Assembly (NCBI GenBank): GCA_021793875.1
Contig: JAJYRX010000063.1
Coordinates: forward strand, 1 to 7,953
DNA: 7,953 nucleotides
Source of the DNA: Pseudomonadota bacterium
Lineage (GTDB): Bacteria > Pseudomonadota > Gammaproteobacteria > Burkholderiales > Burkholderiaceae_B
Reading direction: 5' to 3'
Position 1 is the stretch's first letter. Every line of letters starts with the position of its first letter. Shown one piece after another: positions 1 through 6,796 of this stretch. The notes beneath the pieces were generated by a model. The model was given only the letters and a program-made list of their open reading frames with translations. It was not told where the DNA came from and did no database searches. A program made the position numbers and the translations under genes.

Positions 1-77
1 GATCTGCTTTTGATAACCTGGTACGCATTCTAGATAAAATAGATAACATTGAAACAAAAGTAGGCTACACATTCTAA
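1..77 (+). CDS. 3' end of an unidentified gene directly upstream of murU (partial)
   Basis: Only one forward frame (codons from base 3) stays open from the window edge. It reads 24 residues ending ...TKVGYTF and stops at TAA (75-77). The other two forward frames hit stops within the first 33 bases. The stop shares its last A with the murU start codon (TAATG), the kind of overlap that goes with translational coupling. In Pseudomonas the gene before murU is amgK, the anomeric MurNAc/GlcNAc kinase whose product MurU uses, so amgK is the contextual guess. The 24 residues themselves carry no motif I recognise. The ending V-x-Y-x-F would also fit an outer-membrane beta-barrel C-terminus, so identity stays open. 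The first five bases may be adapter sequence. Confidence 0.5.
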   Translation, partial: SAFDNLVRILDKIDNIETKVGYTF

Positions 78-745
78 TGCGCGCAATGATTCTAGCTGCC
101 GGCAGGGGTGAAAGAATGCGCCCCCTTACCGACCACACTCCAAAACCACTTCTTGAAGTTGCTGGCAAGCCACTGATAGTGTGGCATATAAACAGGCTAG
201 TAAAAGCCGGTATAACCGAAATAATAATCAACCACGCGTGGCTGGGTGAGCAAATAGAACAAACATTAAAAAATGGTAAGCAATTTGGAGCAAACATAAG
301 TTATTCCAGCGAGTCTAAGGCGCTAGAAACAGCTGGTGGCATAGCTAAGGCATTACCATTTTTTAACAACCTACCTTTTTTAGTCGTAAACGCTGATGTT
401 TGGTGCGATTGGAATGCTGAAATAGCCATTCATTTTGCCGATAAAATAACCTCAGAGAACAAGCTAGCCTGGTTGTTAATGACTAAAAACCCAGCACACA
501 ACCCTGACGGCGACTTTCTGTTTCCAACACTAAATGCTAGCAATAAACTTACATTTACCGGCATAGGGGTATACAGCCCCGTTATGTTCGATAAAATACC
601 TAAAAATCAGGCGGTGCCCCTGGCACCCTTATTACGGAATGCAAGTAAAAAAGACTTGTTAATTGCCAGTCTGCACGAGGGCACATGGTTTGACATAGGT
701 ACACCGGAGCGTCTACAGCAGTTAAATCAAAGTCTGGTTGCATAA
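77..745 (+). CDS. murU: N-acetylmuramate alpha-1-phosphate uridylyltransferase (MurU)
   Basis: A 222-residue sugar-1-phosphate nucleotidyltransferase, the size of Pseudomonas putida MurU (about 223). MurU converts MurNAc-1-phosphate plus UTP to UDP-MurNAc in the cytoplasm. This is the last step of the AmgK-MurU cell-wall recycling route that bypasses de novo synthesis and the fosfomycin target MurA. Visible signatures: the nucleotide-binding LAAGRGERMRPLT near residues 6-18 followed by TPKPLL (Lys23); INHAWLG at 51-57, typical of MurU; ETAGGI at 84-89; the metal-binding VVNADV (Asp107); and TWFDIGTP at 203-210, where Asp206 should be the second metal ligand. The start is set by the family's N-terminus (M-[RK]-AMILAAG) and by the TAATG overlap with the upstream frame. 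Only a weak, distant purine stretch (GTAGG, 60-64) precedes it, in line with coupled translation. RmlA-like or GlmU-like enzymes are alternatives, but the length and the INHAWLG motif favour MurU. Confidence 0.88.
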   Translation: MRAMILAAGRGERMRPLTDHTPKPLLEVAGKPLIVWHINRLVKAGITEIIINHAWLGEQIEQTLKNGKQFGANISYSSESKALETAGGIAKALPFFNNLPFLVVNADVWCDWNAEIAIHFADKITSENKLAWLLMTKNPAHNPDGDFLFPTLNASNKLTFTGIGVYSPVMFDKIPKNQAVPLAPLLRNASKKDLLIASLHEGTWFDIGTPERLQQLNQSLVA

Positions 746-823
746 TAATTTGATTGCAACAATACGGGCAGGCTAAACTCTAACGTTTATTCCAGCATAG
801 CTTCCAAGAATAGGGAATAACTC

Positions 824-1531
824 ATGTTTCGATCACGCAGTCGTAATGTTTTCACCCCAACGGCATACGGTTCACGCCGAAGAAGACGTATACCCCGATG
901 GCTAATATTATTAGTATCAGGTGTGGTAATAGGGTCAGGGGGGTTACTTTTTTTACAGAAAAGCTATGGTCCCACTAGGTTAACAGTTGAACAATCAGAA
1001 CAACTGCAGTTTGAACTAAACAGTGCAAACATCGAAAACCAACGCCTTACTGCAGAGCTAGAGCAACAAAAGCGTGAGCTGGAATCGACGCGCAATAACC
1101 TAGATGAAACAAACAAGAAACTTACTGCGGCACAAGAGCGACTTGGCAGCATAGACAATGAAATACAAATTCTTGCCAATGCTATACCTGCTGATCCACG
1201 TGGCACCTCACCTGGCATTAGAGCTGCAACTTTCAGAAACCATGAAGGTAATCTGCAATACAAAGTTCTGGTAATGCAAGATAAAAAAGAAGATGAAGAC
1301 ACTGTAGACACTTTCAAAGGCACAGCTGAAATTATAGTTACAGGACGTTATAGTAATGGCGCTGTTGCGCATCATAATTTGCCGCCATTCGATATGTCAG
1401 TAGGCCATTACACGCAACTAGAGGGTGAACTTCCACTGCCCAACCATTTCACCGCTCGAGAAGCAACAATAAGGCTTAAGCGCGAAGGCGAAGATAAAGT
1501 CTCGGCAACAAGAACCTTAATAGTCAGATAA
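824..1531 (+). CDS. Membrane-anchored coiled-coil protein of unknown function (DUF6776-like)
   Basis: A 235-residue protein. Its very basic N-terminus (nine Arg within residues 3-25, including a run of five at 18-22) should stay in the cytoplasm. One membrane segment follows (about 26-45), then a heptad-like Glu/Gln/Leu-rich coiled coil (about 55-115). The C-terminal domain (about 125-235) is predicted beta-rich and ends with ...TRTLIVR. This predicts a single-pass inner-membrane protein with a periplasmic coiled coil and a beta domain. The layout resembles the proteobacterial family I recall as DUF6776, with no assigned function; I assign it from architecture, not from a search. A good ribosome-binding site (AGGGA, 812-816) lies 7 bases before the ATG. 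The 78-base gap after murU shows no convincing promoter or hairpin. The gene ends 14 bases before torR, so the two are probably on one mRNA. A long antisense frame inside it is a composition shadow. Confidence 0.75.
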   Translation: MFRSRSRNVFTPTAYGSRRRRRIPRWLILLVSGVVIGSGGLLFLQKSYGPTRLTVEQSEQLQFELNSANIENQRLTAELEQQKRELESTRNNLDETNKKLTAAQERLGSIDNEIQILANAIPADPRGTSPGIRAATFRNHEGNLQYKVLVMQDKKEDEDTVDTFKGTAEIIVTGRYSNGAVAHHNLPPFDMSVGHYTQLEGELPLPNHFTAREATIRLKREGEDKVSATRTLIVR

Positions 1532-1545
1532 AAACTAATAAACCA

Positions 1546-2247
1546 ATGAGCCACAGCGTCAACATTTTAGTTGTCGATGACGATCTTGTTACAAGGACAC
1601 GCCACAAACATTATTTCGATAAGCACGGCTATAAGGTATTTCTGGCCCAAGATGGCAACAGTATGTGGCACATACTACGAGAAGAGTGTATATCGCTTAT
1701 TCTGCTAGACATTGGTTTACCAGGCAAAGACGGTCTTGAGCTTGCACGGGAACTGCGAGCTCATGATGAGTATCTAGGCATTATTCTAGTTACAGCACGC
1801 GATGACGATATAGATAAAATTGTTGGTTTAGAGTCTGGTGCAAATGACTACGTAACCAAGCCGTTTAACCCAAGAGAGTTGTTAGCCAGGGTAAAAATTG
1901 TATTACGTAGTACTTATAATCGTAGGCCACAAGAAGACAATAGCATAATTAAATTTGGAAACTGGCTATTAAACCTTGATAAACGCCTGCTGTACAACAG
2001 CGCCGGACAACGTATAAACTTACCACGCGGTGAAATGGGGCTACTAACCGCACTAGCACGTAATCCGGGGGCGACAGTCAACAGACAGATTCTTATTAAT
2101 CATGTAAGTGATCGCCCATGGGAGTCTACTAACCGCACTGTAGACGTACTAGTCTCACGCCTTAGGCGAAGGTTAGAAACAGACCCTAAAAACCCACAAT
2201 TAATAGTAACCGTCCATGGTGAGGGCTATGCTCTCATGGGGTTTTGA
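1546..2247 (+). CDS. torR: TorR-like response regulator, OmpR/PhoB family
   Basis: A 233-residue cytoplasmic transcription factor. The receiver domain (about 5-122) has the acidic pair Asp11/Asp12, phospho-acceptor Asp55 in LILLDIGLPG, Thr83 and Lys105 in DYVTKPF. The winged-helix DNA-binding domain (about 133-233) has a recognition helix around RTVDVLVSRLRRRLE (197-211) and the wing VHGEGYAL. Several stretches recall E. coli TorR: GIILVTAR, DIDKIVGLESGANDYVTKP, RTVDVLVSRLRRRL and the tail VTVHGEGY. In E. coli TorR, phosphorylated by TorS, activates torCAD when TMAO is present. The start matches the family N-terminus, but there is no evident Shine-Dalgarno in the 14-base gap after the coiled-coil gene, which suggests coupled translation or a start with little SD contribution. 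The last 48 bases are antisense to the kinase gene. A related OmpR-type regulator such as ArcA is the alternative, but the neighbouring torS and torA decide for TorR. Confidence 0.85.
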   Translation: MSHSVNILVVDDDLVTRTRHKHYFDKHGYKVFLAQDGNSMWHILREECISLILLDIGLPGKDGLELARELRAHDEYLGIILVTARDDDIDKIVGLESGANDYVTKPFNPRELLARVKIVLRSTYNRRPQEDNSIIKFGNWLLNLDKRLLYNSAGQRINLPRGEMGLLTALARNPGATVNRQILINHVSDRPWESTNRTVDVLVSRLRRRLETDPKNPQLIVTVHGEGYALMGF

Positions 2248-3966
2248 TAACAGGTACGAACGCACTAAATCAGCGCTACGGTTACAACAAACCTCTAGCT
2301 CTTCTATAGAGTCATGAATACTTGTTTCGCTAGCTGGAACTGCGTCAATATCCCCCACTATTTGACATAAACAAGCAGATTTTCGATTGAGTTCTTTCAT
2401 TCCTAAATTTGAGGACGATCCTTGCAAGGCATGCGCATAATTTCCAACAGATTCCCAATCACGACGCCTATATGCCTGTTCCATTTTATGTAAAAGAGTT
2501 GAGGCATTAGACCTAAATATATTAAGCAGCTCTAAAACCACCTCTGCTGATAAATCCTCTATTTCTTGATCTAAAAAAGCTGTATCTAGAAAACCATATG
2601 AATTCTCCTGTCGTGGTTTCTCTATATTGCGCACGGATCGCTGTTCCATCAAGTCGGATATAATTTCATTCAGCCTACTAGCACTAAACGGTTTTGGCAG
2701 AAAAGCATCTGCGCCTGCCTTAATTGCCTGTCTTTCAGCTGTTCCAGACACATCTGCAGATATTGCTATTATTGGGATATTAAACAAGTTGCTACTGCTT
2801 GTGCTTCTAATTTTTTGGGCCAAATTAGCACCGGATTTACCAGACAAATTCATATCAAGCAAAATAATATCTGGCTTGTGATGTCCGCTATTTATCAACT
2901 TTATGGCTTGTGTCTCGTTTGCGGCAGTTAAGGGATGATGGCCAGAAATGGCTAAATACCTTGTACAAACCAAACGGTTAACCTCATCATCCTCTATTAC
3001 AAGAACAACTGCTTTTTGTGCGTATGTATCGCCTGCTATGGTACTAGACTGCATATGACAATCATTCCAGTCTGCACTATGTTCTTCTATAGGCTGAACG
3101 TAAACTGTGAAACATACAGATGTGCCTTGGCCTAAAACACTATCTATACTTATGTTTCCACCCATAGCTTTAACAAGTCGTTCACATATGGTTAGCCCTA
3201 AGCCAGTTCCACCCCTGTCCTCATGTCCTTGCTGCACATGAGTTTGCATAAATGGCTTGTAAACATTTTCAAGCTGGGTATTATCTATACCTATGCCTGT
3301 ATCTTGAATGCAAAATTTAAGTTCGTATCTGTTTTTTGTGTGGTTTTCTGCCATAACAGATACTGTTATGGAGCCTTCATCTGTAAATTTGATCGCATTC
3401 CCAATAATGTTTAATAGGGCCTGATTTAATTTACCCCTATCTCCCATCACATAGTTGGGAACTGTATTAGATATATCTAGTATAAGAACAAGACCACGTT
3501 CAAGAGCTTTTATGTTATACATGGCAAGCATATCGTTTATTAGCTCTCGCGGGCTAAAACACACTTGCTCAAGATCTATTCTGCCGGCATTTATCCTTGA
3601 AAATGTCAGCATATCGTCAACTATTTCTAATAATGTAGTACTTGCTTTGCCTATCATTGCAGCGTACTCGTGTTGACGGACATTCAGAGCCGAGCCCTTA
3701 AGTAGTTGAGTTGCGCCCATTATTCCGCTTATAGGTGTACGCAGCTCGTGACTTAAACTGCCCAGGAAAAGGCTCCTGGCCTGGCTGACATCTTGTGCTT
3801 CTTGCAATGCAAGGGCTTGATCACTTACCGTTTGCTTCAGAAGCACAATCTCTTTTTTGTATTTTAGAAATTGCACAGTCGTGAAAATGGTAAAAACCAT
3901 ACACACTGCAAATATTGCAAATGCAAGCCACAAGATATCAGCCACATCCATCCCGCATGAGTTCAT
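2200..3966 (-). CDS. torS: TorS-like hybrid histidine kinase lacking a periplasmic sensor domain
   Basis: A 588-residue phosphorelay kinase. Order: ten residues, one membrane helix (about 11-33), a short coiled linker (35-62), then HisKA with SLSHELRTP (His73). The HATPase domain has its N-box at Asn190 (NIIGNAIKF), G1 at DTGIGI (222-227) and G2 at GGTGLGL (252-258). The receiver has EDD 325-327, phospho-acceptor Asp371 and Lys425 in PKPF. The HPt domain has His512 in AHALQGSSSNLG. This is the TorS/ArcB domain order, but E. coli TorS is about 914 residues with a large periplasmic TMAO/TorT-sensing region and HAMP, both absent here. The short N-terminus is not an obvious assembly truncation: an in-frame TAA lies at 3973-3975, nine bases before the ATG region. 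No Shine-Dalgarno is visible. The gene follows torA on the same strand after 67 bases and overlaps torR tail to tail by 48 bases. It probably phosphorylates TorR Asp55 through His512. The adjacency to torA supports the torS label; the signal sensed is unknown. Confidence 0.82.
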   Translation of the reverse strand: MNSCGMDVADILWLAFAIFAVCMVFTIFTTVQFLKYKKEIVLLKQTVSDQALALQEAQDVSQARSLFLGSLSHELRTPISGIMGATQLLKGSALNVRQHEYAAMIGKASTTLLEIVDDMLTFSRINAGRIDLEQVCFSPRELINDMLAMYNIKALERGLVLILDISNTVPNYVMGDRGKLNQALLNIIGNAIKFTDEGSITVSVMAENHTKNRYELKFCIQDTGIGIDNTQLENVYKPFMQTHVQQGHEDRGGTGLGLTICERLVKAMGGNISIDSVLGQGTSVCFTVYVQPIEEHSADWNDCHMQSSTIAGDTYAQKAVVLVIEDDEVNRLVCTRYLAISGHHPLTAANETQAIKLINSGHHKPDIILLDMNLSGKSGANLAQKIRSTSSSNLFNIPIIAISADVSGTAERQAIKAGADAFLPKPFSASRLNEIISDLMEQRSVRNIEKPRQENSYGFLDTAFLDQEIEDLSAEVVLELLNIFRSNASTLLHKMEQAYRRRDWESVGNYAHALQGSSSNLGMKELNRKSACLCQIVGDIDAVPASETSIHDSIEELEVCCNRSADLVRSYLLSKPHESIALTMDGYY

Positions 3967-3976
3967 ACAAGATTAG

Positions 3977-4005
3977 ATGTTAAGCAGGCTTATTTATAAG
4001 CTCAA
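3977..4005 (-). promoter_or_regulatory. Possible sigma70-type promoter for torS
   Basis: On the - strand, TTGAGC (4005-4000) and TAACAT (3982-3977) are separated by exactly 17 bases, each matching its consensus hexamer at 4 of 6 positions. The start codon at 3966 lies only about 11 bases past the -10 element, so transcripts would be nearly leaderless. That agrees with the lack of a Shine-Dalgarno. Read-through from torA is an equally possible source of torS mRNA, because no terminator is seen between them. Confidence 0.3.
3988..4001. repeat. Perfect 14-base inverted repeat in the torA-torS gap
   Basis: GCTTAT-TT-ATAAGC forms a perfect dyad. It has no following T-run on either strand and a two-base loop, so it is not a rho-independent terminator. 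It sits inside the spacer of the possible torS promoter and touches its -35 hexamer, a position where a dimeric regulator could act. An alternative pairing, AGGCT (3986-3990) with AGCCT (4007-4011), is weaker. Confidence 0.35.
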
Positions 4006-4033
4006 CAGCCTAATGATAGATATTTAATATATA

Positions 4034-6691
4034 TCAAACTACATCTTTAGCATTTTTTGCAAGAAACTCCATTACAGCGGCCCTTTCTTCTTCATTAAGA
4101 CCTGCGCGTGGGAACATACTTTCGGTTATACCTTTCCACTGATTCAAAGTAAAATCACTTGGCTCACGAGCTACATGGCATAAGGTGCAGCGGCCATAGA
4201 ACAAAGCCTCTCCAGGCGACATATCTGCAAGAGTTGCACCTTTAAGAGCTTGCGCCCTAGCCATTAAGTCCATACTCTTAACATCTAAACCTAAATCAGC
4301 CGAGTTTTCAATTGCTGGGGGCTCGAATGCAAGGTTATCGGACTCAGGATCGGTACATTTACGCAAGTTTGCAATACAAGTATTAGCGCTTGTAGCCTGG
4401 CTTAAGTGGCTGGCCTGTATACTCGTTGTAATCATATTAATTGAGCCACTATTACAACGTCCTTTGGAGTCTAACTGTATCCACCCGCCCTCTTCAAGAC
4501 TAACAACGCCTTTCATTATTCTGTCTGTGACACGAGCCCCACAAATAACAGAACCTCGGTCGTTATAAAGCTCTACTAAATCGCCATCTTTTATACCATT
4601 TGCCTCTGCATCCTCAACGCTTATGAGCACATGTTGTCTCCCCTGCACATGTTCTATATCACGCACTTTTGTATTAGCCATCTGAGAGTGCAATCTATTG
4701 TACGGGTGTGGACTCACAACATGGACCTGTCCCTCTTTGGCATTACCTAAATACTCGACCGGCTCCAGCCATTTAGGAATGGGCGGGAATCCAGGAGTTT
4801 CGTATTTTGCAAACGTTTCACAATACAGCTCTATTTTTCCTGAGCTAGTATGTAAGGGATTGTTTTCAGGATCTTCATAGAAGGCTCCGTGGCGCACCCA
4901 TTTATTCATATGCTCAGGGATATCAAGCTTTACCACCCCCTTCTCCCAGAACTCTTCAAATGGTACATCTGTCTCAGCGTTTTCATATGCTTGCTCAAGT
5001 ATCTGATCTACCGACAAACCTTCTGTGAATTGAAAACCAACGCCCATCAGGTCGCCCAGGCGTTTAAATATCTCAAAGTCGCTAAGGCTTTCACCATAAG
5101 ACTCTATGACCTGACGCATAGCATATATTTTGTCGTTGCTATATGTTCCGCCAGTACTTATATCATTTCGCTCTAATGCGGTGTTTGCTGGTAAAACAAT
5201 ATCGGCAAATCTAGCTGACGCACACCACCATGGATCTTGACATATATATGTCTCTACCTTTTCATTCATAGCCTTTATAAGCTCATTGGTATTTTGCTGA
5301 TGTGAAAACAGATTATTACCGGCGGCGTACACTAGTTTTACATCAGGATAAGAATACTCTGTTCCATCACGCATAAACTTCTTACCAGGATTCATCAGCA
5401 TTTCACTAATACGCGATGCCGGACAAAACGTTTTAACAGGGTTACGACCTTGCGATATACCTATAGGCATTACTTTGGTTGATTGCGGCATTCCACCACA
5501 CCCATAATGCCAACTAAACCCTATTCCCTCTCCGGGTTTACCTATTTTGCCCAGCATTGCTGCAAAGTTAATTGCTGCCCAATGCGGCATTTCTCCGTTA
5601 TGCGCTCGTTGCAAAGCCCACGCCATAGCAAACTGCGTACGCTTGGAGGCAAACAGGTCTGCAAGCTCTTTAATTTTATCTGCCGGAATTCCAGTTATTT
5701 CAGACGCCCACTCAGGCGTTTTAGCTGGAGTACCGTCCTCATCTTCGCCAAGCAAGTACGGTAAGAACTTATCAAACCCTACAGTATATTTATCAAGGTA
5801 AGCCTGATCATGCTTACCAGTTGTATATACGTAATATGACATTGCTAAAAACAAAGCAGTATCGGTATTTGGAATGATTTTTACCCATTCGGAATCCATT
5901 TCCACATCCGTGGGTGTATATTGCGGGTTTATAGATATGAACTTGACCCCACGCTCTTTAATTTTTTTCCAGCGTGGAAACATTTGATGATCAGCAACTG
6001 TAAACTCTACACGGTTATTTTTCCATGGGTCAGAACCGACCCAAACCATTACTTCTGTATGGTCAGCAATTACCTCCCAGGCAGTTTGTGGGGAATAAAC
6101 CTCCATATCACCAATAATATGAGGCAGGCTTATTTGAGATGCACCGGCAGAGTAATCTCCTGTAGTAACAGAATGACCGCCTATAAGGTTAAATAGTCTG
6201 CCCTGCAATACCTGCGGCCGCAATAACCCAGCATGTGACCAGCCGCCATACGATGCACTAAACAATGCCTCATTACCATGCTTTTCAGCTGTGCTCAGTA
6301 TTGCATTAGCTGTTATGGCCAACGCTTCATCCCAGCTTACACGTACAAAAGAGTCTTTACCCCTTAGATGTGGCTTTGTGTCACCTGATGTTAAGCCTTC
6401 TAAATACGACTTACGTATCATGGGGTACTTAACACGGGTCTTATGATATACACGCTCTAGTAACCCCTCTGTGAGCATTTTGGTTGGCATTGCATCAAGC
6501 TCTTCGATAGGCTGCACACCAACTAGAACTCCATTCTTGACCACCGCATTAAATGGTCCCCAATGACTAGCACTTGGTATGACAACAGTGTCATCAGCGA
6601 ATGCTTCACCAGGCCTGAACCACTGTAATCCTTGGGTAGCTACCGCAGATGCTATAGCTGTTTTTAGAAATGTACGTCTGCTGAACTGCAT
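4034..6691 (-). CDS. torA: TorA-type TMAO (N/S-oxide) reductase with fused C-terminal cytochrome c domain
   Basis: An 885-residue periplasmic molybdopterin reductase of the TorA/DorA/BisC group, expected to reduce TMAO to trimethylamine or a related N- or S-oxide. It opens with a Tat signal (SRRTFLK at residues 4-10, hydrophobic stretch, likely cleavage after AFA, residue 32) and has no N-terminal Fe-S cysteine motif. The presumed Mo ligand is Ser181 in GDYSAGASQ. Further family blocks are SHWGPF near 42, DKYTVGFDKFLPYL near 300-313, ADIVLPANTALERND near 496-510, RLHSQM near 666 and the TorA ending SQATSANTC near 764-772. After a linker (about 785-825) comes a single haem c site, CTLCH (Cys835, Cys838, His839). 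It is followed by FTLNQW and EEERAAVMEFLAKNA, which recall the C-terminal monohaem domain of TorC/TorY; Met859 is a plausible axial ligand. Classical TorA ends near the linker. I prefer the ATG at 6691 over an in-frame GTG at 6721 because AGGATGGG lies just upstream and the Tat motif then sits at the N-terminus. TorC and TorD are not in the window. Confidence 0.88.
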   Translation of the reverse strand: MQFSRRTFLKTAIASAVATQGLQWFRPGEAFADDTVVIPSASHWGPFNAVVKNGVLVGVQPIEELDAMPTKMLTEGLLERVYHKTRVKYPMIRKSYLEGLTSGDTKPHLRGKDSFVRVSWDEALAITANAILSTAEKHGNEALFSASYGGWSHAGLLRPQVLQGRLFNLIGGHSVTTGDYSAGASQISLPHIIGDMEVYSPQTAWEVIADHTEVMVWVGSDPWKNNRVEFTVADHQMFPRWKKIKERGVKFISINPQYTPTDVEMDSEWVKIIPNTDTALFLAMSYYVYTTGKHDQAYLDKYTVGFDKFLPYLLGEDEDGTPAKTPEWASEITGIPADKIKELADLFASKRTQFAMAWALQRAHNGEMPHWAAINFAAMLGKIGKPGEGIGFSWHYGCGGMPQSTKVMPIGISQGRNPVKTFCPASRISEMLMNPGKKFMRDGTEYSYPDVKLVYAAGNNLFSHQQNTNELIKAMNEKVETYICQDPWWCASARFADIVLPANTALERNDISTGGTYSNDKIYAMRQVIESYGESLSDFEIFKRLGDLMGVGFQFTEGLSVDQILEQAYENAETDVPFEEFWEKGVVKLDIPEHMNKWVRHGAFYEDPENNPLHTSSGKIELYCETFAKYETPGFPPIPKWLEPVEYLGNAKEGQVHVVSPHPYNRLHSQMANTKVRDIEHVQGRQHVLISVEDAEANGIKDGDLVELYNDRGSVICGARVTDRIMKGVVSLEEGGWIQLDSKGRCNSGSINMITTSIQASHLSQATSANTCIANLRKCTDPESDNLAFEPPAIENSADLGLDVKSMDLMARAQALKGATLADMSPGEALFYGRCTLCHVAREPSDFTLNQWKGITESMFPRAGLNEEERAAVMEFLAKNAKDVV

Positions 6692-6706
6692 GTTTAAACC
6701 CATCCT
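6692..6706 (-). promoter_or_regulatory. Ribosome-binding site that fixes the torA start
   Basis: On the - strand AGGATGGG (6706-6699) is followed by TTTAAAC and the ATG at 6691. The in-frame ATG at 6703 lies inside this element with AGG directly abutting it. The in-frame GTG at 6721 sits next to the leader hairpin with no purine-rich stretch at the right distance. Both are poorer starts. Confidence 0.55.
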
Positions 6707-6712
6707 AAAGTT

Positions 6713-6743
6713 AAAAAACACTCAGGCAGTAAACAAAGCCTGA
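6713..6743 (-). terminator. Hairpin plus T-run between the transporter gene and torA (terminator or attenuator)
   Basis: Read on the - strand, TCAGGC (6743-6738) pairs perfectly with GCCTGA (6727-6722) across a 10-base loop, followed by GTG and six T (6718-6713). That is the layout of a modest intrinsic terminator for the upstream transporter gene. If the torA promoter proposed at 6759-6787 is real, the same hairpin falls in the torA leader before its ribosome-binding site and would act as an attenuator. The six-pair stem and large loop make it a weak terminator. Confidence 0.5.
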
Positions 6744-6758
6744 TCATTTATTAACTAG

Positions 6759-6787
6759 ATATTAGAGATTAGATATAAACTAACCAA
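6759..6787 (-). promoter_or_regulatory. Possible torA promoter
   Basis: On the - strand, TTGGTT (6787-6782) and TAATAT (6764-6759) are 17 bases apart. The -35 matches consensus at only 3 of 6 positions and the -10 at 4 of 6, as expected of a promoter that needs an activator. The TTAA repeat row ends about 9 bases upstream of the -35, a classic place for an OmpR-family activator. Transcription would begin near 6752, giving a leader of about 60 bases that contains the hairpin. Confidence 0.35.
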
Positions 6788-6796
6788 CAGCACTTG

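Noticed and set aside
964..1323. 119-codon open frame antisense to the coiled-coil gene
   Set aside because: It follows from the skewed codon composition of the coiled coil, has no family features, and has no ribosome-binding site.
2230..2290. Search for a bidirectional terminator between torR and torS
   Set aside because: The genes overlap, and no GC-rich stem followed by a T-run is visible on either strand here.
3961..3967. GTTCATA at the torS start, identical to the core of the E. coli Tor box
   Set aside because: It is the start codon region of torS itself, a single copy with no tandem neighbours.
4698..6196. Several forward open frames of 60-95 codons across the torA gene
   Set aside because: All are shadows of the torA coding strand with no recognisable domains and no spacing consistent with real genes.
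6692..6721. Alternative GTG start at 6721 (or ATG at 6703) for torA
   Set aside because: GTG 6721 directly follows the hairpin stem and has no ribosome-binding site; the ATG at 6703 abuts AGG. ATG 6691 has a proper purine stretch and places the Tat motif at residues 4-10.
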